Source: a virus. Taken from it: a stretch of DNA of 56,412 nucleotides. Positions 8,334-17,121 of the stretch are shown here, piece by piece (position 1 is the first letter of the stretch; each line of letters begins with the position of its first letter). The stretch covers positions 1 to 56,412 of IMG/VR virus record IMGVR_UViG_3300001351_000005; one strand, given 5' to 3'. The notes beneath the pieces were generated by a model. It ran no database searches and was not told where the DNA came from. It was given only the letters and a program-made list of their open reading frames with translations. The position numbers were made by a program, and so were the translations under genes.

Positions 8334-9475
8334 AAAAAAGAGTAAGTATAGAAATTAATTGTCAAGCTGCTAATATAGATAACAATGGTAGACTAACAGG
8401 AAATGCATTTAAATGGAACTTTCTTGATGGTATGCATGTTTATTGCAGTAATTCATGGGAAGTTAGAGCAGAAGATATGCAAAAGCTTGGTGTACCAGGC
8501 CTTGTAGATTCTGTTGACTTGCAAGATAAAAAAATCTATAGGTATCCAAGATTGGATTTACCTAGACAGAAAGTAGATCTTTTAAAAGAGAAGTTTAACT
8601 GTAAAGTTATTAGAGATATAAATAAAGCTGACATAGGTATTGTATCTATGAAGTTCTTTGATAATCTAGTTAATAGAGAATGGGGAAATTCTATTTCATA
8701 TGTAGAGCTCTATGGTATTTTATCAGAACTTAAAAATTCAGATTTATTATCTGACTCTGCACTAACTGAACTAAGAGATTTTATGTCTCAAACAGATACT
8801 ACATATAGAGTTACTTTTAAGTATAATAAAGATTGGTCAGAATCTGATCCTACTGCAATAAAAATGTATGAGTTTGTAGAACAAATATCACAAGCCAACA
8901 GGAAAGAAGATAGAGGTCATGATTGGATATTACCAAAAGAGAACTATGATACATATGACACCATAATAAATTCTGGTGTTGATCTTATTGCAGACATTGA
9001 TGTATGTGCTATAATAGATGAAGACCTTGCTGTTTTAGAAAATGAAAAGTTTGATGAGGTAGAAAAGATGGTTACTAGTAGTGACATAGATAATAGATCA
9101 TTAGCTTTAGAGATGTTGGCTAACTCCAATATTGAAAAATCTTTTGATGTGGTATCTGGTATTTATTTCTGGCACTATGATTGGCTTAAGGCTACTACAA
9201 ACTGGAACACAGTTAACGTTAAAGCTTTTAGAAAAAGAATGAAATCTTATGAGGGAAACCATAACACTCAAGCTATTTACTCTTTCAATAAGTATCTAAA
9301 TCTTTTGGCTACTGACAGAAAATTAAGTAAATTTGCTGTGGATAGTACCAAAGAAAAGCTTCATAAAACATTTTTAGGTAATCTAGTTGGCCCACGTGCA
9401 GATGTATTTAGGGTAGACTTAGATTCACTATATATCAATGAAGAGTTAACTAATAAAATTATTTCAGATGAATAG
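8330..9475 (+). CDS. Hypothetical protein, 381 aa, possible paralogue of upstream gene
   Basis: No family recognised. It begins MKKRVSIEINCQAANIDNNG. It has a segment VDLLKEKFNCKVIRDINKAD followed by IGIVS, comparable with the same region of the preceding protein, and a DNRSLALEMLANSNIEKSFD helix pair that recalls HEAT-like or helical-repeat segments. There is no signal peptide or membrane segment. The ATG overlaps the upstream stop by 4 bases and its end overlaps the nuclease start by 8, so expression is coupled. I infer that it works with the MoxR/VWA block or with the nuclease that follows. Confidence 0.7.
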   Translation: MKKRVSIEINCQAANIDNNGRLTGNAFKWNFLDGMHVYCSNSWEVRAEDMQKLGVPGLVDSVDLQDKKIYRYPRLDLPRQKVDLLKEKFNCKVIRDINKADIGIVSMKFFDNLVNREWGNSISYVELYGILSELKNSDLLSDSALTELRDFMSQTDTTYRVTFKYNKDWSESDPTAIKMYEFVEQISQANRKEDRGHDWILPKENYDTYDTIINSGVDLIADIDVCAIIDEDLAVLENEKFDEVEKMVTSSDIDNRSLALEMLANSNIEKSFDVVSGIYFWHYDWLKATTNWNTVNVKAFRKRMKSYEGNHNTQAIYSFNKYLNLLATDRKLSKFAVDSTKEKLHKTFLGNLVGPRADVFRVDLDSLYINEELTNKIISDE

Positions 9476-10457
9476 AAACATGGAAAGGGAAGAGGAGTTT
9501 TATGCAAATAAGAATTTTGCATTTAGCTATTCTTCTCTTAACAAATTATTATTTTCCCCATCCTTATTTTATAAGGACTATATTTTACAAGATCGTGAGA
9601 TCAGAACTGACAAGCATTTAGTAGAAGGTAAACTTGTGCATTGTTTAGTATTTGAACCTGAAAACTTAAACAAAAAGTTTAACATTGTACCCGGTAAAGC
9701 ACCATCAGATAGTGTTAGAAAGGTCCTAAAAAACATGTCTTTATATACTGATGCAAAATTGTTATTTGATGTTCCATCTGAAATAGTATTGGATTCACTC
9801 AAAGAAATGAATTTGTATCAATCTCTTAAAACAGATGAACAACGTATTGTAAAGATCATAAAAAAAGAGTTTGAACCTTATTGGGAATTCTTATCTAATA
9901 CTAATGTAGATGTCATTAATGAAGATACATTATTAGACTGTACTGCTAAAGCTGAAGTTATAAAAGCTAATGAAGAGGTTATGAGTTTATTTAAAAATCA
10001 ATCAACTGATTTTGATTTAGATCCAATATCCACGCATGCAGAAGAATATCTTAAATCTAAGTTAGAGACATTTGCTTTTGGTTTACATGGCTATGTTGAT
10101 TATTATACAGTTGACACTGAGACAAAGACAGTTACAATATGTGACCTCAAAACATCCGGCAAGACTGTAGATAATTTTTCTGAAAGTGTTGACTTTTATA
10201 ACTATTGGTTACAGGCAGCTATATACTCTAAAATGGTATATGATTCTCTTGGACAAGATAGAGATGACTACACAATAACATTTAAGTTTATAGTCATTGA
10301 TAAGTATAATCAAGTATATGTTTATGAAGTATCACAAGAGTCAATGGTCAAATGGGCTGAGGGTTTAGGTGGTGTTTTAAAGATTGCAGATTATCATTAC
10401 AGTGAGAAAAACTATTCATTACCTTATGATTTGTTAATAGAAAAGGTTAAATTATAG
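9468..10457 (+). CDS. PD-(D/E)XK nuclease, RecB/exonuclease VIII-like
   Basis: Predicted DNA exonuclease for recombination or host-DNA processing. The 329-residue protein shows the family layout: an N-terminal YSSLNKLLFSPSLFYKDYI helix, then EGKLVHCLVFEP, the motif GLHGYVDYY with the metal-binding Asp, then ICDLKTSGK supplying D-x-K, and a later WLQAAIYSKMVY matching the QxxxY motif. This order fits RecE/Cas4-like nucleases of the PDDEXK superfamily. ATG 9468 overlaps the upstream stop; a second ATG lies at 9480. Together with the Sak4-like ATPase and SSB it would make an exonuclease/annealase-type recombination set. Confidence 0.8.
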   Translation: MNRNMEREEEFYANKNFAFSYSSLNKLLFSPSLFYKDYILQDREIRTDKHLVEGKLVHCLVFEPENLNKKFNIVPGKAPSDSVRKVLKNMSLYTDAKLLFDVPSEIVLDSLKEMNLYQSLKTDEQRIVKIIKKEFEPYWEFLSNTNVDVINEDTLLDCTAKAEVIKANEEVMSLFKNQSTDFDLDPISTHAEEYLKSKLETFAFGLHGYVDYYTVDTETKTVTICDLKTSGKTVDNFSESVDFYNYWLQAAIYSKMVYDSLGQDRDDYTITFKFIVIDKYNQVYVYEVSQESMVKWAEGLGGVLKIADYHYSEKNYSLPYDLLIEKVKL

Positions 10458-10458
10458 T

Positions 10459-11037
10459 ATGGGTGTATATTTAGAATATTTTCAAAAAAGCAAAGTATTT
10501 CTTTATCCTTTACTAGAAATAAAGAAAGGCATTACCCGTGTACCAATACAAACGTATGTTGCATGGGATAATGTCTATTCTACAAATGACCTTAAGTTTT
10601 TATGTGTTTACACAACAAAAAAAAACCCAAAGTTCAATAGTTTTGTAAACAACAACTTAATGAAACATTCATTGCTTGAAGAAGTGATAGAGTTAAAAGA
10701 AAACAAGCACTTGTTTATTTATGATTTTACAAAGTTTAAATCTGACTATAAAAAATTCCTTGAAGGTAAATATTCTCAGTACAGTTTAAATAGTAAAATT
10801 AGTATAATAGATTTCTTTGGAACACAAGATAAGATTGGATCATACGTTGAAGGATTTCTTACACCAGAAGGTGTGCATGAAGAATATGCTGAATTCCTAG
10901 GTGTAAATATAAAATCTGTAGAAGATATATATGAAGTATGTACTCCTCCTGATCTTACCAAAGAAATGTTAATTGATAATAATCATGTTATTAATCAATT
11001 ATTAAAAAATAGTTCCATATCTTTGACAAATAAATAA
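10459..11037 (+). CDS. Hypothetical protein, 192 aa
   Basis: It starts 1 base after the nuclease stop. The protein is soluble and Lys/Phe/Tyr-rich, with segments such as KVFLYPLLEIKKG, a FLCVYTTKKNPKF strand and an IIDFFG turn. Its C-terminal part (GFLTPEGVHEEYAEFLGVN) is likely helical. It lacks signal peptide, cysteine clusters and P-loop. No family recognised. It sits between the nuclease and a small gene that ends the segment before a terminator, so it belongs to the same early operon. Confidence 0.7.
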   Translation: MGVYLEYFQKSKVFLYPLLEIKKGITRVPIQTYVAWDNVYSTNDLKFLCVYTTKKNPKFNSFVNNNLMKHSLLEEVIELKENKHLFIYDFTKFKSDYKKFLEGKYSQYSLNSKISIIDFFGTQDKIGSYVEGFLTPEGVHEEYAEFLGVNIKSVEDIYEVCTPPDLTKEMLIDNNHVINQLLKNSSISLTNK

Positions 11038-11043
11038 TAAATT

Positions 11044-11460
11044 ATGGCAAACCAAATTGGACAAAACATGATGTTAGTAAATTCTACTTTTAGAAATACT
11101 AAATCATTTACTTTAATTCCTGTGAGCTTAGACTCACCTTACACAGAAGCCATGTTTGACCCAGCGTCAGGCATATTAGCAGTCATCAGTAAAGTGATGA
11201 AACAATCTTATCATATGGTACCTAAATTGGATGATGATGGTCAACCGCAAAGGTTAAAAAATCCAAATCCACAAACAGGTAAGACACATAAAGAAGAAAG
11301 AAGATTGGTAGATACATTTTCTGAGTTTTATCTTAGTGATAGAGCTGATATAGAAACATTCATTCATATGTTTGCAATTAATGCTGATAACTTTTCAGTT
11401 GAAGAATTCTTTGTAGACTTACAGAAGACAGAACCTTCTAAAATAATTATTCCGGGCTAA
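11044..11460 (+). CDS. Hypothetical protein, 138 aa
   Basis: A small soluble protein with an N-terminal beta-rich part (FTLIPVSLDSPYTEAMFDP, then GILAVISKVMKQSY). A middle segment DDDGQPQRLKNPNPQTGKTH is loop-like and charged. The C-terminal helix-rich part ends EPSKIIIPG. The YHMVPKLDDDG region is preserved as an exposed turn. No family recognised. It is the last gene before the hairpin cluster and terminator at 11457-11526, upstream of the DNA polymerase. Confidence 0.7.
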   Translation: MANQIGQNMMLVNSTFRNTKSFTLIPVSLDSPYTEAMFDPASGILAVISKVMKQSYHMVPKLDDDGQPQRLKNPNPQTGKTHKEERRLVDTFSEFYLSDRADIETFIHMFAINADNFSVEEFFVDLQKTEPSKIIIPG

Positions 11461-11488
11461 TAGGCTTCCCATACTATCCACCTATTAG
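11457..11488 (+). repeat. Inverted repeat (hairpin) at gene end
   Basis: A perfect 8-bp inverted repeat, CTAATAGG (11457-11464) and CCTATTAG (11481-11488), with a 16-base loop. It includes the stop codon of the upstream gene and lies 12 bases before the intrinsic terminator. No U-run follows directly, so it is not itself a terminator. It could stabilise the 3' end of the early mRNA or be a protein-binding site. Confidence 0.5.
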
Positions 11489-11500
11489 ACTGGTACAAAG

Positions 11501-11526
11501 AAACCTCATTGATTTGGGGTTTTTTT
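11501..11526 (+). terminator. Intrinsic terminator before DNA polymerase
   Basis: AAACCTC (11501-11507) pairs with GGGGTTT (11516-11522), with one T-G pair and an 8-base loop, and runs into a T tract reaching 11526. It separates the recombination genes from the DNA polymerase-groEL segment. It also makes a TTG start at 11525 for the polymerase unlikely. Confidence 0.75.
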
Positions 11527-11551
11527 GGCACTAATATTTAAAAGTACAAAC

Positions 11552-13543
11552 ATGAAACATTGGGTAATGGACTATGAGACTTTATCTAATTGTTTTACCG
11601 GGGTATTTGAACACTATAAGACTACTGAAAGGAAAATCTTTGTTGTTCATGACCTGCGTAATGATTTAGATAGTTTCATAAGTTTCCTTGAAGAAAATAT
11701 TAACAACAGAGAGTGGCATATATCCTACAATGGATTAGCTTTTGATGGCCAAGTCACTCATTATATAATAGATAATCACTTTTTGTGGTCTGATTTAAGC
11801 GGTTGTGAAATTGCTCAAATCATTTATAAGTATGCCCAACGTTGTATTCAAAAATCTAATGCAAAAGAATTCAGTGATTACCCTCAATGGAAGATGCAAA
11901 TAGGTCAGATAGACATATTTAAATTACATCATTGGGATAATCCAGCTAAACGTTCAAGTCTTAAATGGATCCAGTATAGTATGGATTGGGAAAACATTCT
12001 AGATATGCCTATTCATCATGAGACAGAAATAAAAACTCAAGAAGAAATAGATATTATCCTTGAATATTGCATTAATGATGTTAGATCTACAAAAGAAATA
12101 TATAATAGATCTAAGTCTCAGGTTGGCCTAAGAAAAGAACTAACTGCAACTTATGACATTAACATGTTTAGTGCATCAGAACCAAGGATCAGTAAAGAAA
12201 TATTTGGTTATTACTTATCTAGAAGCTTAAATATACCAATGAGAAATCTTAAACAAATGAGAACTCATAGGGATACCATAAAAGTTAAAGATATAATATT
12301 ACCATACATCTCATTTACATCTCCTGAGTTTAAACTACTACATGAAAGGTTTAAATCACTTGAGATAGATGCATCTAAGTTAAAGGGTAGTTTTAAGTAC
12401 AACATCTTGTACAAAAATGTTAAGACTCATTTTGGATTAGGTGGTGCACACGGTGCAGCGGCTAAAGGTGTTTATGAAAGCTCAGATGATATGATTATTA
12501 TGTCATCAGATGTTACTAGTTTTTACCCTAATCTTGCTATTAAAAATCAATGGTCTCCGGGTCATTTCCCAAAAGAAGCATTTTGTGACCAGTATGAGTG
12601 GTTCTTTGAGGAGCGTAAGAAGATACCTAAGAGCAATCCAATGAATTATGTATATAAGATTATACTTAATTCTACTTTTGGTCTTAGCAATGATATAAAC
12701 AGCTTCTTTTATGATCCTGAGTTATGTATGAGAATTACAATTAATGGTCAGTTGACACTGATGATGTTGTATGAGCAAATAATGGAACGTATACCTGGCG
12801 CAATTGCTTTATTGCAAAACACAGATGGTGTAGAAACTATTATACCTAGAGAGCACTATGATTTATATATGGAAATATGTGAAGAATGGGAGCGCACTAC
12901 AAGTTTAAACTTAGAACATGATGAATACCAAAAATTGGTACTTTCAGATGTTAATAATTACATTGGTGTAAACAACTTTGTAAACGTTGACATTACTAAG
13001 TGGAGAGAGATTAAACAGAGTCAGCCTCATTACCTATTTAAGGTTGAGAATGATAAGTTTAGCTTTGCCCCTGTTAAGCTTAAAGGTAGATTTGATTTTC
13101 ATAACCTGCAGTTACATAAGAATAAGTCTAAGCTAGTGATCCCAAAGGCCATATATCAATACTTTGTTAATGATGTACTACCAGAAGATTACTTAGAAGA
13201 GAATAAAAATATTCTTGATTACTGTATAGGCGGTAAATCAAAAGGTGATTGGCAACAAGTAGCTCGTAGTATAAAAAATGGTTCCTTTAATGAAGAGTCT
13301 TTGCAGAAAATTAATAGATATTTTATATCTAAAGATGGTGTAAAGATTATTAAAGTCAACAAAAATGACGGGCGTGAGATTCAATTAGAAGCAGGTAGAT
13401 GGGTACAAACAGTCTTTAATAAGATGAAAGTGGCTCCTAAATGGTCTGACTATAATATAGATAAGCTATATTATATGCAAGCTATTGAAGCAGAGATTAA
13501 TAGTATATTAACAGTAAATACAAATCAACTAAAATTATTTTAA
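11552..13543 (+). CDS. Family B DNA polymerase with 3'-5' exonuclease, compact
   Basis: Predicted replicative polymerase. Exonuclease motifs: DYET with D7 and E9, N60-G-L-A-F-D65, and YCINDVRSTKEIY. Polymerase motifs: A SSDVTSFYPN with D320, B KIILNSTFG with K369, N373 and G377, and C QNTDG with D425. Motif C has Asn423 where most family B enzymes have the first Asp (DTD), a variant I associate with some small phage enzymes. Motifs A and B are only ~49 residues apart, so the fingers are minimal. At 663 residues it is far shorter than T4 or RB69 polymerases. I place the start at ATG 11552; an upstream TTG lies in the terminator. GroEL follows with no gap. Confidence 0.88.
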   Translation: MKHWVMDYETLSNCFTGVFEHYKTTERKIFVVHDLRNDLDSFISFLEENINNREWHISYNGLAFDGQVTHYIIDNHFLWSDLSGCEIAQIIYKYAQRCIQKSNAKEFSDYPQWKMQIGQIDIFKLHHWDNPAKRSSLKWIQYSMDWENILDMPIHHETEIKTQEEIDIILEYCINDVRSTKEIYNRSKSQVGLRKELTATYDINMFSASEPRISKEIFGYYLSRSLNIPMRNLKQMRTHRDTIKVKDIILPYISFTSPEFKLLHERFKSLEIDASKLKGSFKYNILYKNVKTHFGLGGAHGAAAKGVYESSDDMIIMSSDVTSFYPNLAIKNQWSPGHFPKEAFCDQYEWFFEERKKIPKSNPMNYVYKIILNSTFGLSNDINSFFYDPELCMRITINGQLTLMMLYEQIMERIPGAIALLQNTDGVETIIPREHYDLYMEICEEWERTTSLNLEHDEYQKLVLSDVNNYIGVNNFVNVDITKWREIKQSQPHYLFKVENDKFSFAPVKLKGRFDFHNLQLHKNKSKLVIPKAIYQYFVNDVLPEDYLEENKNILDYCIGGKSKGDWQQVARSIKNGSFNEESLQKINRYFISKDGVKIIKVNKNDGREIQLEAGRWVQTVFNKMKVAPKWSDYNIDKLYYMQAIEAEINSILTVNTNQLKLF

Positions 13544-15172
<1,629 letters not shown>

Positions 15173-15190
15173 TAAACTAAAAACTAAATT

Positions 15191-15490
15191 ATGGATTATT
15201 TTGAATTAGAATGTGCAGTTGAAAGCTGGGCAGAAGAAAAAGGTATCTTTGACAAAGCCACACCAATGGCCCAAGCGTTGAAGACATTAGAAGAAACAAC
15301 TGAGCTTTGCACGGCTATCAATGCTGATGACCGTGAAGAGATTGTTGATGCTATGGGTGATATTATGGTCACCCTGATTATTCAGGCTAAGATGCAAAAT
15401 GTATCTTTAGAATATTGCCTTAAGTCAGCTTATAATGTTATCTCTAAACGTACAGGTAGAATGATTAATGGACAATTTGTAAAAGATTAA
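15191..15490 (+). CDS. mazG: MazG-like nucleotide pyrophosphohydrolase
   Basis: Predicted to hydrolyse (d)NTPs to monophosphate and pyrophosphate. Phage versions have been proposed to alter nucleotide pools or ppGpp signalling. The 99-residue all-alpha protein carries the two MazG metal-binding motifs: EETTE in KTLEETTELCTAI, and EIVDAMGD as ExxD. This is the single-domain form. It follows groEL by 18 bases. With RNR and another nucleotide hydrolase in the window, it fits nucleotide management. Confidence 0.85.
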   Translation: MDYFELECAVESWAEEKGIFDKATPMAQALKTLEETTELCTAINADDREEIVDAMGDIMVTLIIQAKMQNVSLEYCLKSAYNVISKRTGRMINGQFVKD

Positions 15491-15521
15491 TTTGCTGTGT
15501 CAGATTAATTTATTATATTTA
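15491..15521 (+). promoter_or_regulatory. Bacteroidota-type promoter
   Basis: TTTG at 15491-15494 and TATATTTA at 15514-15521 are separated by 19 bases. They match the host consensus TTTG-N19-20-TAnnTTTG with one mismatch in the last base. It lies in one of the few intergenic gaps of the early block, 20 bases before the DUF932-like gene. This would let the primary host sigma factor transcribe the last early genes independently. Match by eye only. Confidence 0.5.
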
Positions 15522-15541
15522 CACTTCAAAAGTTTAATATT

Positions 15542-16423
15542 ATGGGACATAAAAAACCAACAGAGACCACAAGGTCTTATTTAGAGAATGCACCCTTACC
15601 TAATCATGGTAAGACATATACAGTTGTCACACACAAAGAGGTGATAGACAATACGTTAACCCTGCTCAGAAAGAGCGGGTTCACAGTTCAAAGAGAGATA
15701 TACAGAGCAAATACTAATGCTACAATTGCACAAGGTATTTATCATATCTATCCTAGTAGAAGTGTTGATGATGAAATCATTAATGAAACTGAATTAGGGA
15801 TGATGTTTGCTTGGACAAATTCATATAATAAACTTGTTAGATTCCAGTGTGCTATTGGAGCTTACGTTAAGATTTGTTATAACGGCATGGTTGCCGGGGA
15901 TATGATGAATTTTAAAAGAAAGCATACCGGGACGGCAAATTTAGATTGTTCTATAAACATTGCTGATCAAGTTAAGAATGCTGAAAAGTATTATAAACGT
16001 ATTATCCAAGATAGAGATGCAATGAAAATGATCACTCTTACTGATAGAGAACAAGCTGAATTAGTAGGTAGAATGTTTGTACAAGAAGAATTGATTGATT
16101 CTCAACAAACATCTATTATTAAAGCTGAGCTAGCTAAACCATCATTTCATTATGGGACAGAATCAAATACCTGTTGGACTTTTTACAATCATGTTACACA
16201 TGCATTAAAGAAAGCACATCCACGGTACTGGTTACAAGATAGCCAGAACTTTCATGACTTTATTGTTGCAGAGTGTTTGAATAACTCTCAACCTGCCCTA
16301 AAGAAAGAGACTATATTATCTGACAAAGTTGTAGTTATTTCTGAACCAGTAAGTGAAGTTGTTGAAGTTGATGAAGATATAACTGACACACAATTAATAG
16401 AAAATGTATTTTTAGATCAGTGA
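15542..16423 (+). CDS. DUF932-like protein
   Basis: A 293-residue protein resembling the DUF932 phage/plasmid family of unknown function. Similar features are the strand-rich N-terminal half (TVVTHKEVIDNTLTLLRKSG), the segment ELGMMFAWTNSYNKLVRFQC, then the conserved-looking CYNGMVAGDMMNFKRKHTG and a helical C-terminal half with AHPRYWLQDSQNFHDF. The C-terminus is an acidic tail. It has its own promoter-like sequence and a hairpin after the operon's next microgene. DUF932 members occur on plasmids and phages and have been linked loosely to DNA metabolism or anti-restriction; nothing here decides this. Confidence 0.6.
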   Translation: MGHKKPTETTRSYLENAPLPNHGKTYTVVTHKEVIDNTLTLLRKSGFTVQREIYRANTNATIAQGIYHIYPSRSVDDEIINETELGMMFAWTNSYNKLVRFQCAIGAYVKICYNGMVAGDMMNFKRKHTGTANLDCSINIADQVKNAEKYYKRIIQDRDAMKMITLTDREQAELVGRMFVQEELIDSQQTSIIKAELAKPSFHYGTESNTCWTFYNHVTHALKKAHPRYWLQDSQNFHDFIVAECLNNSQPALKKETILSDKVVVISEPVSEVVEVDEDITDTQLIENVFLDQ

Positions 16424-16494
16424 AATTAATAGTTGCACTTTTATTAGCTATACTCTTTTTATACATTAGTAGTCAAAACAAAATGAATAAATAG
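16420..16494 (+). CDS. Putative 24-residue membrane microprotein
   Basis: A GTG at 16420 overlaps the DUF932-like stop (GTGA) and opens a frame to TAG 16492-16494. The product is short: a Lys, then ~15 hydrophobic residues (LIVALLLAILFLYI), then a polar basic tail SSQNKMNK. This is a typical single-pass microprotein layout. The coupled start supports translation, but the length is too short for composition to prove coding. Another small membrane protein is encoded 79 bases downstream. Confidence 0.4.
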   Translation: MKLIVALLLAILFLYISSQNKMNK

Positions 16495-16508
16495 GAGAAA
16501 ACCAACCG

Positions 16509-16535
16509 GGGTCTGAGTTACGCATTCTTAGGCCC
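16509..16535 (+). terminator. Hairpin, possible terminator
   Basis: GGGTCTGAG (16509-16517) pairs with CTTAGGCCC (16527-16535) over 9 bp with two G-T pairs and a 9-base loop. What follows is TGGCTCCTTATTTAATT, only a weak U-rich tail, so termination may be partial. It separates the DUF932 pair from the next small membrane gene. Confidence 0.45.
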
Positions 16536-16572
16536 TGGCTCCTTATTTAATTACCCTACAAAAGAAAAACAC

Positions 16573-16764
16573 ATGAAGAAATTTCTAGAGTTTGCTTTAA
16601 TATGGTATAGTCAGCAGATGGCAATACCTTTTTGGGTTATAGGTCATGTGCACTTATCAATAAATACATATAAAGACATACATGAAATTATTGCTAGCAT
16701 GGGATTAAACCTGATCGTAGCAATAGGCTTTATTATAGACTATCGTAAAAATAAAGACAAATGA
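16573..16764 (+). CDS. Small membrane protein, 63 aa
   Basis: The product has two hydrophobic segments: residues ~6-28 (FALIWYSQQMAIPFWVIGHV) and ~40-56 (MGLNLIVAIGFIID). They are joined by a short polar loop and end in a basic tail YRKNKDK. This suggests a two-pass inner-membrane protein with both ends inside by the positive-inside rule. No family recognised. It is followed after 15 bases by the nucleotide hydrolase gene. Confidence 0.55.
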   Translation: MKKFLEFALIWYSQQMAIPFWVIGHVHLSINTYKDIHEIIASMGLNLIVAIGFIIDYRKNKDK

Positions 16765-16779
16765 AAACACCAAAGAGAA

Positions 16780-17079
16780 ATGAAAAAAGCTGAAACTAGA
16801 AAAGCTACTCCAGTATTTACTGGTGTTCTTAGATACTTCCCGGATGCTATTATGGAAATAGCTCGTGTATCCTTACAGGGAAACAAACAACACCATCCTG
16901 ATAAACCTTTGCATTGGGACCGCACTAAATCTAATGATGACTTTGATGCATTAGCTAGACATCTTATTGATGCAGGTACTATGGATGATGATGGAATTCG
17001 TCACACCGCAAAGGTTGCTTGGCGTGCTCTTGCATGTTTACAAAAAGAACTAGAAGATGCTGAAGCAATTGAAGAATAA
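16780..17079 (+). CDS. dATP/dGTP diphosphohydrolase-like protein (DUF5664)
   Basis: Predicted to act on purine deoxynucleotides. The 99-residue protein matches the DUF5664/MazZ-like all-alpha type: RYFPDAIMEIARVSLQGNKQ, then HHPDKPLHWDRTKSNDDFDA, LARHLIDAG, and a C-terminal HTAKVAWRALACLQKELE helix. The His/Asp-rich centre (HWDR, DDFDALARH) would bind metal. In some phages this enzyme supports 2-aminoadenine DNA, but the partner PurZ is not visible here, so a simple nucleotide-pool role is more likely. It is the last gene of the + strand block, directly before a bidirectional terminator. Confidence 0.7.
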   Translation: MKKAETRKATPVFTGVLRYFPDAIMEIARVSLQGNKQHHPDKPLHWDRTKSNDDFDALARHLIDAGTMDDDGIRHTAKVAWRALACLQKELEDAEAIEE

Positions 17080-17082
17080 TAA

Positions 17083-17109
17083 AGCCCGGAATAAACCGGG
17101 CTCTATTTT
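17083..17109. terminator. Bidirectional intrinsic terminator
   Basis: AGCCCGG (17083-17089) and CCGGGCT (17096-17102) form a perfect 7-bp stem with a 6-base loop. On the + strand it is followed by CTATTTTA, and on the - strand by TTATTATTC. It lies between convergent genes, so it can stop both the early + strand operon and the - strand fibre gene. Confidence 0.85.
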
Positions 17110-17121
17110 AAAATGCTATGT

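Noticed and set aside
11525-11551. A TTG start for the DNA polymerase at 11525
   Set aside because: It lies at the end of the intrinsic terminator, and the ATG at 11552 gives the conserved exonuclease motif DYET at residues 7-10.
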